42,855 nucleotides of DNA from Shewanella hafniensis (GCF_019655335.1 NZ_BPFD01000041.1:1-42855); one strand, 5' to 3'. Shown: positions 17,492-26,363, counted from the stretch's first letter. Program-made: numbers and translations. The notes: generated by a model from the letters alone, not told the origin.

Positions 17492-18259
17492 ATGCCCGTA
17501 ACTGATTTCTCAACCCTACAGACACAACTTGGCGTGCTGACTTGGCCCTTGTTGTTATGTGCTTTTTTAGCTTTGATGATCTGCCTTGAACGTAGCGCCT
17601 TGTTTTTGCATCAAACTCTGCTGTCAATCTGGCCCAAAAAACAGGCTTGGATAAAGGCATTGCGTCAATCAAGCTCGGCGGCGACCACTGAAAACGTCAG
17701 CGTGCTGCTCGCACAAACCAGCGCACAACAAGATTTACTCGCCCGTGGCGCTACTTTGTTACTCAAACAAGTCCACCAGCCCAAAGTGCTAAGGGAAGAA
17801 TTGCTCAGTCTGTGGCTCAACAAACAGCAACGCGACTTGCAAGCCGGGCTTAAGGTTCTGCAAGTGATTGGCATTATCAGCCCATTACTCGGCCTACTTG
17901 GCACAGTATTAGGACTCATCGACATGTTTGCTCAGCTTGGGCAATCACAAGGCCCAGTTACCCCAGCGCAACTCAGCGCTGGACTCGGCCTTGCGATGAA
18001 CACCACAGCAGCCGGGCTTATTATCGCCGTGCCCGCCATTACCGCCGCCCATCTATTTGGCATTTGGGCTCAAGGACAATGTCTGCGCGCAGGGCACGTG
18101 CTCAATCAACTCAATCTCTGGTTAGCGGGTATCGAAGATATTTCAATCGATAGCAATCAATACCAAGCATTCAGCAAAGTCAGCAGCAACAGTCGCTCTA
18201 GCAGCACTGAGCAAAAGTCGGCATTCAACGCCCATACTCAGATTGAGTCACAGACATGA
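17492..18259 (+). CDS. exbB: ExbB proton-channel subunit of TonB system
   Basis: The 255-aa MotA/TolQ/ExbB-family inner-membrane protein forms the proton channel with ExbD that energises TonB. Three transmembrane segments are visible: about 14-34 (LLLCAFLALMICLERSALFL), about 127-150 (GIISPLLGLLGTVLGLIDMF) and about 172-195 (GLGLAMNTTAAGLIIAVPAI). The GLLGTVxG and the threonine-containing TAAGLIIAVPA motifs are characteristic. The start at 17492 follows GGAGAGG; an earlier TTG in frame has no ribosome site. It overlaps exbD by four bases (ATGA), indicating translational coupling. Confidence 0.92.
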   Translation: MPVTDFSTLQTQLGVLTWPLLLCAFLALMICLERSALFLHQTLLSIWPKKQAWIKALRQSSSAATTENVSVLLAQTSAQQDLLARGATLLLKQVHQPKVLREELLSLWLNKQQRDLQAGLKVLQVIGIISPLLGLLGTVLGLIDMFAQLGQSQGPVTPAQLSAGLGLAMNTTAAGLIIAVPAITAAHLFGIWAQGQCLRAGHVLNQLNLWLAGIEDISIDSNQYQAFSKVSSNSRSSSTEQKSAFNAHTQIESQT

Positions 18260-18693
18260 TAAGTGCAGATGCATCACAGCGTTCGCAGACTGGCATTGCT
18301 TCGCCTGAGCAACTTCCAAGCCTAGATTTAACCGCGTTAATCGACATTATTTTTATCGTGTTGGTATTTCTACTGCTGACGGCAAATAGCCAATTATTGA
18401 GTTTGCCGGTAGATGTGCCACAAAGCCCAAGTTCGGCCATCACGGCAGTCGACAACAGGCCAACGATTGCCATCAATATCATGGCGACAGCGCCTTATTG
18501 GGCAATAGATAGTGAGACATTTGATGATTTAGCGACTTTTACCGCCGCGTTTACCGCACATTTTAACACTATGCCAGAGGCGACCGTTGTTATTGCCGCC
18601 GATAAGGCCGCGCCAGTGGAGCCCTTGATGCAACTGCTCGCGCTGCTGCAGACGCTGTCCATCAGCCAGACCCAAATTTTAATGGAGCATTAG
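18256..18693 (+). CDS. exbD: ExbD proton-channel subunit of TonB system
   Basis: The 145-aa protein has a short cytoplasmic N-terminus and a single TM helix (about 25-42) carrying the essential aspartate in LTALIDIIFIVLVFLLL. A periplasmic ExbD/TolR domain ends in ALLQTLSISQTQILMEH. The length is normal for the family. The ATG overlaps the exbB stop. A 243-bp gap before hmuT contains no recognised promoter, so hmuTUV may be read through from here or from an unseen promoter. Confidence 0.92.
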   Translation: MISADASQRSQTGIASPEQLPSLDLTALIDIIFIVLVFLLLTANSQLLSLPVDVPQSPSSAITAVDNRPTIAINIMATAPYWAIDSETFDDLATFTAAFTAHFNTMPEATVVIAADKAAPVEPLMQLLALLQTLSISQTQILMEH

Positions 18694-18936
18694 CGCCTTG
18701 CCTAACTCGCTATCTGCACCCAAAGCCAAATAGGCAAGCTAAATAATGAATCAGAGACACAACTAATGTTGCCTTTCTGGCGAAAACCTTAACCAAAACA
18801 AAAGATGTCGGCAGTAAAGCATTGCTTTACTTTTCTGGATTTAATGTACTGATTTTTAAAGCCAAAACTTTGAAAGCCAGAGACTAAAAACAGTATCTAA
18901 GCCTGTGGCGAACCAATTTTTATTAGGAGTTTAACC

Positions 18937-19863
18937 ATGTTGTTTCAAGCAACTAAAATATCATTAAGCAAAGTGGTAGTTATCGTCTCTGCATTGTCGG
19001 CTTTGCTATCGCCCAGCGCCTTTAGTGCTGAGCCCGATGTGGAAAGTACTGAAAGTGAGATAAGACTCGTGAGTGCGGGCACGGGCGTCACTGAGCTAGT
19101 GCTCGCCCTCGATGCGGGCAATGAGTTGGTCGCTATCGACTCCACCAGCTATGTACCTGAAGGTTTAGCCCATGTGGCTAAGCTTGGCTATCACAGAATG
19201 CTCTCCGCCGAAGGCATTATCGCCCTCTCGCCAACACTGGTTGTCGGCTCGGATGTTATGGGGCCTGAGACCACGCTCAATGTATTGAAACAAGCCAATA
19301 TCCAAGTTGTGCAGTTACCCGCAACGAACGATGAGCCGCAGCTAATGAGCAATGTGGATACCTTAGGTCAATTACTCAACCGTCCAGATAATGCCATTAA
19401 GTTAAAGCAGGACTTACATCAACAACTGCAAAGCTTAGCGGATAAAAAACAGCAAATAAGCGATGCTGGCGCGCAGCCAAAAATCCTCTTTATGCTATTA
19501 CAAGAAGGCCGTGGCGCACGGGTCGGCGGTAAAGGCACTGCCGCAGATACCATTATCGCGCTGTCGGGCGCACACAATATTGCCGAGTTTGATGGCTACA
19601 AAAGTATGTCTCAGGAAGGGATTTTATCCTTGCAGCCCGACATTATTTTACTGTCAAAGCGCAGCGATAACCCCACAGAGCAAACCAACGCGCACATTGC
19701 CCAAGAACTGATGAAAGAGATGCCGCTACTCGCCCATACTCCTGCGGGTAAAAATGGCCATATACAAACACTCGCGCCGCAAGCCCTTCTCGGCGGCTTA
19801 GGCATCAGTGCCATTAGCGCCGCCGATATGCTTGCTAGCACGTTGCTCAAGCAAAATCAGTAA
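18937..19863 (+). CDS. hmuT: Periplasmic haem-binding protein HmuT/HutB
   Basis: The 308-aa class III solute-binding protein (PF01497-like) has a signal peptide ending AFSAEP. The two-lobe Fe/haem-binding core includes LVSAGTGVTELVLALDAGNELVAIDSTSY near the N-terminus. LGYHRMLSAEGIIALSPTLVVG follows, in which Y and H of the LGYHR loop are candidate haem ligands. EGRGARVGGKGTAADTII lies in the C-lobe. AGGAGT precedes the ATG. It delivers haem to the HmuUV permease-ATPase encoded directly downstream. Position in the tonB/hug locus supports haem rather than siderophore or B12. Confidence 0.91.
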   Translation: MLFQATKISLSKVVVIVSALSALLSPSAFSAEPDVESTESEIRLVSAGTGVTELVLALDAGNELVAIDSTSYVPEGLAHVAKLGYHRMLSAEGIIALSPTLVVGSDVMGPETTLNVLKQANIQVVQLPATNDEPQLMSNVDTLGQLLNRPDNAIKLKQDLHQQLQSLADKKQQISDAGAQPKILFMLLQEGRGARVGGKGTAADTIIALSGAHNIAEFDGYKSMSQEGILSLQPDIILLSKRSDNPTEQTNAHIAQELMKEMPLLAHTPAGKNGHIQTLAPQALLGGLGISAISAADMLASTLLKQNQ

Positions 19864-19913
19864 CCTGCATAGTAACGAATACCGTCACTACTCAGGGGGC
19901 TCATGTTGATTAT

Positions 19914-19998
19914 ATGAGTCACTTATTTGAATGGCTTGTATGAGCCACTCATCGGACTCACTGATTTGCACCACTGACTCACACAACTTATGAGTCAC
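19914..19998. repeat. Short repeats between hmuT and hmuU
   Basis: ATGAGTCAC occurs at 19914-19922 and 19990-19998, and ATGAGCCAC at 19940-19948. Related GACTCA copies in inverse orientation lie near 19955 and 19975. They fill the 162-bp gap in an otherwise tight operon. Function is unknown; they may form alternating small stems in the mRNA. Confidence 0.5.
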
Positions 19999-20025
19999 CT
20001 GATAAAAATAGAAAGGATAGTTGAG

Positions 20026-21042
20026 ATGTTCCTCAATCGCTGGCTCTGGCCCGGTTTAGTCACACTGTTAGCCCTAAGCTGCTTACTCTCGGTCAGCACA
20101 GGCCCTGTCAGTATCAGCCTAGTGGATGCCCTAAGCGCAGTGCTTAATTGGGCGACTCAGCAAAACATCGGCAATATTGCGCCCCACGAGCAACTGGTGG
20201 TCAACACTGTGCGCCTGCCACGGACATTATTGGCACTGGCGGTAGGCGCTACGCTCGCCCAGTGCGGCGCTGTAATGCAGGGTCTGTTTCGTAATCCCTT
20301 GGCCGATCCCGGTATTATCGGGGTGTCATCTGGCGCAGCTCTTGGCGCGGCCATCTGTATCGTGCTGTTACCCAATGTAAATCCATTCATGATCCCCATC
20401 AGTGCCTTTGTATCGGGTTTAATCACCACCCTTGTTGTCTATCGCCTCGCCAGTAGCTCAACCGGAACATCGGTCGTGTTGTTACTGCTATCAGGGGTTG
20501 CTATTGCGGCACTGGCAGGCGCAGGAATTGGCATGCTCACGTACCTTGCCAACGATATGGCGCTACGTGATTTAACCTTGTGGCAAATGGGCTCGATAGC
20601 AGGAGCGCAGTGGATGTATGTCAGCCTGTGCCTCGTGACGTTAGCATTACTAAGCTGGCGATTTCGCCAAGATGCGGCGGCGCTCAATGCCTTGCTACTT
20701 GGTGAATCCGAAGCGCGTCACTTAGGGATAGATGTCGATAAGCTTAAGCTTAGACTGATTTTACTTTGCGCTTTAGGCGTTGGCGTAAGTGTCGCGGCGA
20801 CAGGCATTATTGGCTTCATCGGCCTAGTGGTGCCGCATTTAGTGCGGATGATGTTAGGGCCAGATCATCGCCAACTGCTGCCCATCAGTGCACTTTTAGG
20901 TGCAGCCCTATTAGCCTTGGCCGATATCGGCGCCCGCGCCTTCTTACCACCAGCAGAGTTACCCGTTGGATTAGTAACCGCCATCATAGGTGCGCCATTC
21001 TTCATCTTCTTACTACTGCAACAACGCAGTAAGCTCATCTAA
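20026..21042 (+). CDS. hmuU: Haem ABC transporter permease HmuU/HutC
   Basis: The 338-aa FecCD/BtuC-family permease has about ten hydrophobic helices. Its conserved landmarks include [43 protein letters not shown] and the cytoplasmic [23 protein letters not shown] region that contacts the ATPase. I place the start at ATG 20026 because AAAGGA lies eight bases upstream and the protein then begins [10 protein letters not shown] like its relatives; the frame is open 12 codons earlier without a ribosome site. It ends ten bases before hmuV, with which it forms the inner-membrane haem importer. Confidence 0.91.
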   Translation: MFLNRWLWPGLVTLLALSCLLSVSTGPVSISLVDALSAVLNWATQQNIGNIAPHEQLVVNTVRLPRTLLALAVGATLAQCGAVMQGLFRNPLADPGIIGVSSGAALGAAICIVLLPNVNPFMIPISAFVSGLITTLVVYRLASSSTGTSVVLLLLSGVAIAALAGAGIGMLTYLANDMALRDLTLWQMGSIAGAQWMYVSLCLVTLALLSWRFRQDAAALNALLLGESEARHLGIDVDKLKLRLILLCALGVGVSVAATGIIGFIGLVVPHLVRMMLGPDHRQLLPISALLGAALLALADIGARAFLPPAELPVGLVTAIIGAPFFIFLLLQQRSKLI

Positions 21043-21052
21043 GCGAGGCGTT

Positions 21053-21919
21053 ATGACTGCCACTTCCTATGCAAAATCAGAATCAAGATCAGATTCAATA
21101 TTAGCCCCAAGAGCGCATCTAACTCATTCAACCCATGCGCAGTTTGAACGCACCAAGCTCAGCATTAGCAAGCTCGATGTCAGCATTGGGCAGAAAATGG
21201 TGCTCAGCGATATAAATGTGCAATTTAAACCCGGTGCAGTAACCGCCCTACTCGGCCCCAATGGCGCGGGTAAATCGACGCTACTCAAAGCCCTTTGCCA
21301 AGAAATCAGCACACCAAGGCAAAGTATCCGTCTAGGCCATAGCCAACTGGCGGATTGGCCTAGGGGCGAGCTGGCAAAATCCTTAGCCGTGCTGCCACAA
21401 CACGCCAGTCTGACGTTCCCGTTTACTGTGTCCGAAGTGGTGGCTATGGGTTTATATCCCTTAACCATCAGTAACAAAGAGGGTGAAGCGTTAGTTGCCG
21501 AGCAGCTAGCGCTAGTGGGCTTATCTCATCTGGCTAAGCGCAGTTATCCAACCCTCTCTGGCGGCGAAAAACAACGAGTCCAGCTCGCCCGCGTTTTGAC
21601 TCAGCTCAGTCAATCGCCGTTCCCACCCATACTATTATTGGATGAACCCACATCGGCATTAGATCTCGCCCAGCAACACAGAGTGCTTGAGTTAGCCCAA
21701 CACTTAGCTCATCAGCAGGCGTACACTGTGATAGTGGTATTGCATGATCTCAATCAAGCCGCTCGCTATAGCGATCAATTAATCGTATTAAAACAAGGGC
21801 GAATCGTAAGCGAAGGCGCGCCAGCTGAGGCCTTGTCGGTCAATACCATTCGGGAAGTATGGGACTATGAACCTGTGTACCTTGCTGCTCCACAGGGCGG
21901 GCATCCGCTGATTTTTTAA
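21053..21919 (+). CDS. hmuV: Haem ABC transporter ATPase HmuV/HutD
   Basis: The 288-aa nucleotide-binding subunit has Walker [11 protein letters not shown] near residue 70, signature [10 protein letters not shown], Walker [12 protein letters not shown] and the switch histidine in VLHDLNQAA. An atypical N-terminal extension of about 35 residues, rich in Ser, Arg and His, precedes the ABC core. The ATG at 21053 is preceded by GAGG. The frame is open further upstream inside hmuU, but that would be a 60-bp overlap with no ribosome site. It is the last gene of the array; no strong hairpin follows. Confidence 0.91.
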   Translation: MTATSYAKSESRSDSILAPRAHLTHSTHAQFERTKLSISKLDVSIGQKMVLSDINVQFKPGAVTALLGPNGAGKSTLLKALCQEISTPRQSIRLGHSQLADWPRGELAKSLAVLPQHASLTFPFTVSEVVAMGLYPLTISNKEGEALVAEQLALVGLSHLAKRSYPTLSGGEKQRVQLARVLTQLSQSPFPPILLLDEPTSALDLAQQHRVLELAQHLAHQQAYTVIVVLHDLNQAARYSDQLIVLKQGRIVSEGAPAEALSVNTIREVWDYEPVYLAAPQGGHPLIF

Positions 21920-22121
21920 TGAAATGAAGATATTGGCTGTAAGTTTTAATGTCTAATGTGGGTATAATCTGGCAATAACACTTTAGGCTCGCTTTTGACT
22001 AACGAATGAGCGAGCAGCTTCGCGGGCATATTGGCTTTTATATTCACGAGCCTATTTTAGCCGCAAGTGCGTTAACTCAAGCCGCATTAACTCAAACGGC
22101 AACAATTTAGGCAACTTCCAG

Positions 22122-22466
22122 ATGAAACCCACTATCTCGACAGAAACTCAGCAAGAAGCACTGGCCGCAGCCAAAGCCACTCAAAAGCCAGGACAAACTA
22201 AAGAGCAAACTAAGCTCATTGCCCAAGGGATTGAAAAAGGCATCGCCGAGTATAAAAAACTGCTTAAAGCTAAAGCCCGTGAGCGGGATAAAGCCCGTAA
22301 ACAACAGTTGAAAGCAAAAGCTCGCACAGTGAACGACATAGATAATCTAGACGATGCTGACGAGATCATCGACTCCCAGAGTCAGTTCACCCGAGCCACT
22401 TGGGTTGCTATCGCTCTACTCGTGCTAAGTTGGGCAGGATTTGCCGCCTATTATGTTATGACGTGA
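22122..22466 (+). CDS. DUF2956 family small membrane protein
   Basis: The 114-aa protein begins with a conserved Thr/Gln/Lys-rich stretch (ATQKPGQTKEQTKLIAQGIE at about 19-38) that I recognise from the DUF2956 family of Vibrio and Shewanella. A strongly basic helix (about 45-70, many Lys/Arg/Ala) and an acidic NDIDNLDDADE segment follow. One C-terminal TM helix (about 90-110) tail-anchors it in the inner membrane. No function is known for the family. A TATAAT box at 21963-21968 is the only promoter-like element in the 200 bp upstream. It ends 25 bp from a convergent winged-helix gene. Confidence 0.82.
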   Translation: MKPTISTETQQEALAAAKATQKPGQTKEQTKLIAQGIEKGIAEYKKLLKAKARERDKARKQQLKAKARTVNDIDNLDDADEIIDSQSQFTRATWVAIALLVLSWAGFAAYYVMT

Positions 22467-22490
22467 TTGCCGAACTCAGAACTTACCGCT

Positions 22491-22826
22491 TCATGCTGCC
22501 GTTTCGTCACTCTCAACAACACCAATCAGATCGGCGATTTCAGTGAGATGAGTATCAACCCATGCACTACTGATTGGGCCCCATGTCACTATGCGGTAAT
22601 AACCTGCATTGTTACGACTGCCTTCCTGGACAAACTCGACTCGAATACCTATATCCTCAAATGCGGCGATGGCATCCTGTAAGGTACGGCGCGGCATTCC
22701 AGTTAACTTATTGAGTGATAATAGATTATGGCGGTCATCATCCATCAAATGCGCTAAATAAAGCTTACGCAAAAACGCCTTATGCTGCTTCGTAACTTGT
22801 TGCGATACCGGCATTGAAGATGACAT
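22491..22826 (-). CDS. Winged helix-turn-helix protein (PF09904/HTH_43-like)
   Basis: The 111-aa protein is predicted to be almost wholly helical followed by a small beta-wing. The recognition-type helix is SLNKLTGMPRRTLQDAIAAFEDIGI (about 37-61) and the wing contains FVQEGSRNNAGYYRIVTWGPIS. It resembles small gammaproteobacterial winged-helix proteins assigned to PF09904; that assignment is from memory of the motif and is tentative. The conserved YYRIVTWGPI tail suggests a conserved family rather than a random ORF. No target is evident. It converges with the DUF2956 gene. The opposite-strand ORF over the same bases is rejected. Confidence 0.75.
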   Translation of the reverse strand: MSSSMPVSQQVTKQHKAFLRKLYLAHLMDDDRHNLLSLNKLTGMPRRTLQDAIAAFEDIGIRVEFVQEGSRNNAGYYRIVTWGPISSAWVDTHLTEIADLIGVVESDETAA

Positions 22827-23032
22827 AGAAAGACCTGCCTAGAGACTGAAGTAATTATCATCAAAACTACTTTATATTCAGGCAATAAGGCAATAGCCAG
22901 CACTAAATACTTACGAAAGATGATCAGTTTTTCTGCTAACCTATCTCTCCTAAATCAAGCAAAACAACTTGTCATTATCCCCCAACAACTGTTATTTCTA
23001 ACAGCACTCATCACCTATGAAGGGACGCTAAA

Positions 23033-23584
23033 ATGAGCCAGACAATCACAGCCGAACAAGTACTGACATTTTGGTTTGAAGAAATTGAGCCAAAGCTTTG
23101 GTGGATTAAAGATGTTGAATTTGATGCACAAATCAAACAACGTTTCGGGGATGTATTAGTCCAAGCTAAGCGTGGAGAGCTTTCCCATTGGCGAGTCACG
23201 CCCCAAGGCCGATTAGCGGAGATCATAGTGCTCGACCAATTCTCCCGTAATATTTACCGAGATACACCTGCCGCTTTCGAAGCCGATGCCATCGCTTTAG
23301 TGCTCGCTCAAGAAGCTGTTGCCCAACAGGTTGATTTAGCACTCAAACCTAAACAAGTCCCCTTTCTCTTTATGCCCTATATGCACAGCGAGTCGGCAAT
23401 GATCCATCAAGTTGCAGTTAAACTGTTTAATCGTGAAGCGGCGGTAGCCAACTTAACATTTGAACTGCAACATAAGGCAATTATCGACAGATTTGGCCGC
23501 TATCCACATAGGAACGCCATCTTAGGCAGAGAATCGACAGCAGAGGAAATCGCCTTTCTGCGCGAACCTGGCTCATCTTTTTAA
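23033..23584 (+). CDS. DUF924 family protein
   Basis: The 183-aa cytoplasmic protein matches the DUF924 family (TPR-like helical fold). Its hallmarks are VLTFWFEEIEPKLWW at the N-terminus, GRLAEIIVLDQFSRNIYRDTPAAFEADA in the middle and the FLFMPYMHSES and FGRYPHRNAILGRES motifs in the C-terminal half. The family is widespread in proteobacteria and has no established function. AAGGGACGCTAAA precedes the ATG at fair spacing. It stands alone, with a 140-bp gap to the next gene. Confidence 0.92.
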   Translation: MSQTITAEQVLTFWFEEIEPKLWWIKDVEFDAQIKQRFGDVLVQAKRGELSHWRVTPQGRLAEIIVLDQFSRNIYRDTPAAFEADAIALVLAQEAVAQQVDLALKPKQVPFLFMPYMHSESAMIHQVAVKLFNREAAVANLTFELQHKAIIDRFGRYPHRNAILGRESTAEEIAFLREPGSSF

Positions 23585-23725
23585 TTCGCCCATTGTTTAG
23601 CGTATTTGAATAAATAAAACCGTGCTGAGTTCACAGACACACTACACTTACTCAATCGAGTCATGGAAAGACTGGCGAGTAACAAACACAGCTGTAAGTG
23701 TGTACCGCGGAGGTATTGGTAACTT

Positions 23726-24583
23726 ATGACGCAAAATCTAAATAAGCCAAATAGCTCAGTGGCTCGTTGTAACCGCTTTAAATTGATGGGGTTTCTCACC
23801 TTATGCGGCGCTCAGCTTTGCCAAGCAGCAGAAATTAAGATAGGTGTCAGCCTGTCTATTCCACCTTATATTATCCAAGAAACCAATAGCGGAATCGAAC
23901 TCGAATTACTAAACCAAGCCCTCGCTGTTAAAGGCCATACCGCTTCTATCCAATACTTACCACTGGCGCGTACATTCCATGAACTCAGGGAAGGTAAACT
24001 CGATGGTATCATCAACATTAAAGATGGCATGCTCGACAACGTCTTTTACTCCAATGTTGCGATAACCTACCAAAACTGCGCTATTAGCCTAGAAGATAAT
24101 AATTTTACTATCAACAACATAGACGACTTAAATAACAAGCAAGTCGTTTCCTTTCAGCGTGCATCATCGTTATTGGGGGAAGAATTTGCCAAAATGGCTA
24201 AGGCTAATAGCGGCTACCAAGAACAAGCAAAGCAAGTGCAGCAGGTTTATATGCTGATGAAGCACAGGGCCGATGTCGTAGTGATGGATAAAAACATCTT
24301 CAAATATTACTTAAAGCAGGCTTACCTTGAGGGAAAACTCACTGAGAAAGATTTAAAACAACAGGCCATTTGCCACAAAATATTTCCACCAACAGAATAC
24401 AAGTTTGCCTTTCTCAGTGAACAAATTCGGGATGATTTTAATGTGGGACTCAAACAAATTACCCAAGATGGTAGCTTAGTGGCCTTGCAGGAAAAGTATC
24501 GACGCCTGATGTCCTTCGAGAGTGAAGCTGAGGCGTCGACCAAATTAACAGAACCTAAAATCATTAAAAACGATTCTTACTAG
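23726..24583 (+). CDS. Periplasmic solute-binding protein, family 3-like
   Basis: The 285-aa protein has an N-terminal hydrophobic segment (LMGFLTLCGAQLCQAAE) consistent with a signal peptide after a 20-residue polar lead. A type-2 periplasmic binding fold follows: IKIGVSLSIPPYIIQETNSGIELELLNQAL is the usual first strand and loop of family 3 amino-acid-binding proteins. No permease or ATPase gene is adjacent, so it may be an orphan binding protein or a sensor-type domain rather than a transporter component. The start is uncertain because GGAGG is 12 bases from the ATG. It converges with a UspA gene only 16 bp away. Confidence 0.82.
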   Translation: MTQNLNKPNSSVARCNRFKLMGFLTLCGAQLCQAAEIKIGVSLSIPPYIIQETNSGIELELLNQALAVKGHTASIQYLPLARTFHELREGKLDGIINIKDGMLDNVFYSNVAITYQNCAISLEDNNFTINNIDDLNNKQVVSFQRASSLLGEEFAKMAKANSGYQEQAKQVQQVYMLMKHRADVVVMDKNIFKYYLKQAYLEGKLTEKDLKQQAICHKIFPPTEYKFAFLSEQIRDDFNVGLKQITQDGSLVALQEKYRRLMSFESEAEASTKLTEPKIIKNDSY

Positions 24584-24599
24584 GTCTTATCTAAGCGCT

Positions 24600-25037
24600 T
24601 TATTTCACCACCAGCACAGGGCACTTAGCATACTTAACAATATCTTGTGTGACATGTGGCTTTAAAAAATCCGCTAAACCGCTGCTACCATGACTAGCAA
24701 TCACCACCATACCCACATCGACGGCTTCCGCTAAAATCTCATCGATAGCATCACCATGGCGCACCACTAGCTTAATATTGAGCCCCTCGGTGAGGCCTTG
24801 TTGCATTTCCTGCTGTATGCTTTGCATTTTTGCATCGACAAAAGCTTGCAGCTCATTTTCCAATGTGGGGGGAATATCAACCGCAATACCGTAGCAATGG
24901 GCGCCACGGGCAGGGCTTGTCACATGCAATAATCGAATATCGACATGATAAAGATTAGCCATTTCAACCGCATATTTGAGCGCATGGGCTGCGGTGGATG
25001 AAAAATCCGTAGGGCATAACACTTCTTGAGTACGCAT
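24600..25037 (-). CDS. Universal stress protein UspA family (copy 1)
   Basis: The 145-aa single-domain Usp protein starts MRTQEVLCPTDFSSTAAHALKYA and ends CPVLVVK. I start it at ATG 25037 because this aligns exactly with the neighbouring paralogue (MRSGQILWPTDFS); the frame is open 16 codons further upstream without a ribosome site. The ATP-binding Usp signature G-x2-G-x9-G(S/T) is only half present: ASHGSSGLADFLKPHVTQ keeps the first two glycines but lacks the final G-S. It therefore probably belongs to the non-ATP-binding UspA-like branch. It lies 176 bp downstream of its paralogue on the same strand. Confidence 0.88.
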   Translation of the reverse strand: MRTQEVLCPTDFSSTAAHALKYAVEMANLYHVDIRLLHVTSPARGAHCYGIAVDIPPTLENELQAFVDAKMQSIQQEMQQGLTEGLNIKLVVRHGDAIDEILAEAVDVGMVVIASHGSSGLADFLKPHVTQDIVKYAKCPVLVVK

Positions 25038-25163
25038 AAGCTTATCCATCATTTGAGTTTTAATCAGGCTATTTATTAAAGTCAAAATACCACTAATTTA
25101 TAGTAGTTAGCTATGCTTCTTGCGTACCCATTTCAATTAAATATTCTTTATCAATCAAAAAGA

Positions 25164-25184
25164 AAGGACGCAATAAGCGTCCTT
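25164..25184 (-). terminator. Terminator of UspA copy 2
   Basis: AAGGACGC / GCGTCCTT forms an 8-bp stem with a 5-nt loop. On the minus strand it is followed by TTTCTTTTT, 30 bp after the uspA stop codon, so the two Usp genes are probably separate transcripts. Confidence 0.85.
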
Positions 25185-25213
25185 CAGGTTTATTGAGTCA
25201 AGCCACTACTCAC

Positions 25214-25645
25214 TTACTTCACCACCAGCACAGGACAAGCCGCACCGTTAGCTACCGCTTCTGCAACATTGGTGTGTAAAAAATGCGAAATCCCAGTTCG
25301 GCCATGGCTCGCTATCACAACCATGCCAATATCTTTACTGTTAGCCTCTTCTAAAATTTGATACACAGGATCGCCGCGGCGGATTAAGGTCGTGACAGGA
25401 AGCTCAGTGTTTAACCCGGCTAACAGCGCCTGCATTTTAATTGCGGCCGCGTCCTCCATGCTCTTAGCCAGCTCTTCAGGAGTGATCGATAGAATCATAA
25501 AGTTTTCATCACCGATCGGCTGTTCAACTACATGTAAAATTTTGAGTCCTACATGGTATAGATTAGCCATTTCAATGGCATAACTCAGTGCATGGGCCGC
25601 AGTTTCCGAAAAATCTGTGGGCCAGAGTATTTGACCGGAACGCAT
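25214..25645 (-). CDS. Universal stress protein UspA family (copy 2)
   Basis: The 143-aa Usp protein is clearly paralogous to the gene downstream: both share PTDFS-TAAHAL-YA-EMANLYHV and end in CPVLVVK, pointing to tandem duplication. The ATG follows AGGAGT at good spacing. The nucleotide-binding loop reads ASHGRTGISHFLHTNVAE; the G-x2-G is kept but the terminal G-S pair is replaced (TN), so ATP binding is doubtful here too. Expected role: cytosolic stress or energy-limitation response. A SpoIIAA-like gene lies upstream on the same strand after 108 bp. Confidence 0.9.
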   Translation of the reverse strand: MRSGQILWPTDFSETAAHALSYAIEMANLYHVGLKILHVVEQPIGDENFMILSITPEELAKSMEDAAAIKMQALLAGLNTELPVTTLIRRGDPVYQILEEANSKDIGMVVIASHGRTGISHFLHTNVAEAVANGAACPVLVVK

Positions 25646-25753
25646 AATTTGTACTCCTTCTATGGCGCGAATGGATTGCTGGGTGAATCTTTACTGTGCT
25701 GCTATAACGCCCGATTTAGCGCATTGGCAGACCACAAACTTCATCTCACAACC

Positions 25754-26137
25754 TTAGTCTCTCAGCCAAGCAACAGCATCGCCATTATCAACAAAAAATC
25801 TGACCTCAGCAGGCGTAAACCAGTTTGCCAATTTAGCCAACACTTCCTGCAGAGTCGTCTTGCCGACTATGGCTATTTTCTCGAAATGACGAATATGCTT
25901 CACCCCAAGTTTCAGATCATCCCAAGCAGCCTGTAGTTCCAAGCCATCTAACTCGGTCACATCCACTAAGGCGAAGATATCAGGATCTTTTACGCCCGCC
26001 AGTGCCGACTCCAACACTGGCACCATCATTTCGTAGTCTTGATGAGTTAAAGTACCGATGGCCTTAAAGGCAACAAAAAAATCATCATCACCATAGCGTT
26101 CAATACCAATCGTAATTCCGTGCTTTAACAATGCCAT
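25754..26137 (-). CDS. SpoIIAA-like (STAS-related) protein
   Basis: The 127-aa protein fits the SpoIIAA-like family (PF11964). This is a STAS-like alpha/beta fold found in proteobacteria, sometimes suggested to be a lipid- or membrane-associated carrier. Visible landmarks are the FKAIGTLTHQDYEMMVPVLE segment, the central ALVDVTELDGLELQAAWDD strand-helix unit and the C-terminal VRFFVDNGDAVAWLRD. AAGGAGA lies six bases before the ATG. It precedes two Usp genes in the same direction, so a small stress-related group is likely. It is divergent from the aldehyde dehydrogenase. Confidence 0.87.
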   Translation of the reverse strand: MALLKHGITIGIERYGDDDFFVAFKAIGTLTHQDYEMMVPVLESALAGVKDPDIFALVDVTELDGLELQAAWDDLKLGVKHIRHFEKIAIVGKTTLQEVLAKLANWFTPAEVRFFVDNGDAVAWLRD

Positions 26138-26256
26138 ACATTCTCCTTATGTAACAACCCTTGAATTAGTGTAAAAGCTAACGCCAGAATAAGCCGTGAT
26201 CTTGCTCAAAAATACATCAGATAACTTGCACCATCTCACTAAGCAAGCTAGGATAA

Positions 26257-26274
26257 ACCGACTAATCAGTCGGT
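26257..26274. promoter_or_regulatory. Putative TetR-family operator
   Basis: ACCGACT-AATC-AGTCGGT is a perfect inverted repeat of 7-bp arms about 90 bp before the aldehyde dehydrogenase gene. A TTTAAT box follows at 26280. The ACCGACT-type arm is common among operators of TetR repressors. The TetR gene is the second gene of the same operon, so autoregulation is expected. Confidence 0.7.
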
Positions 26275-26363
26275 ACTGATTTAATAAAAGACTCAATCGA
26301 GACGATTAGTTAAATAAAGTACCGAATAAGACTCAGCCTACCATTTCCCTTGGAGCGACCACT

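Noticed and set aside
18694..18936. Second Fur box or promoter before hmuT
   Set aside because: I looked for a 19-bp Fur-like match and found none convincing; the gap is reported as empty of recognised signals.
21124..21477. 117-codon open frame opposite hmuV
   Set aside because: It is antisense to the strongly supported ATPase gene, without a ribosome site or recognisable motifs.
22467..22682. 71-codon plus-strand frame after the DUF2956 gene
   Set aside because: It lies antisense within the winged-helix gene, whose protein has conserved-family character.
25592..25936. 114-codon plus-strand frame between the Usp and SpoIIAA-like genes
   Set aside because: It overlaps both minus-strand genes in antisense and has no supporting signals.
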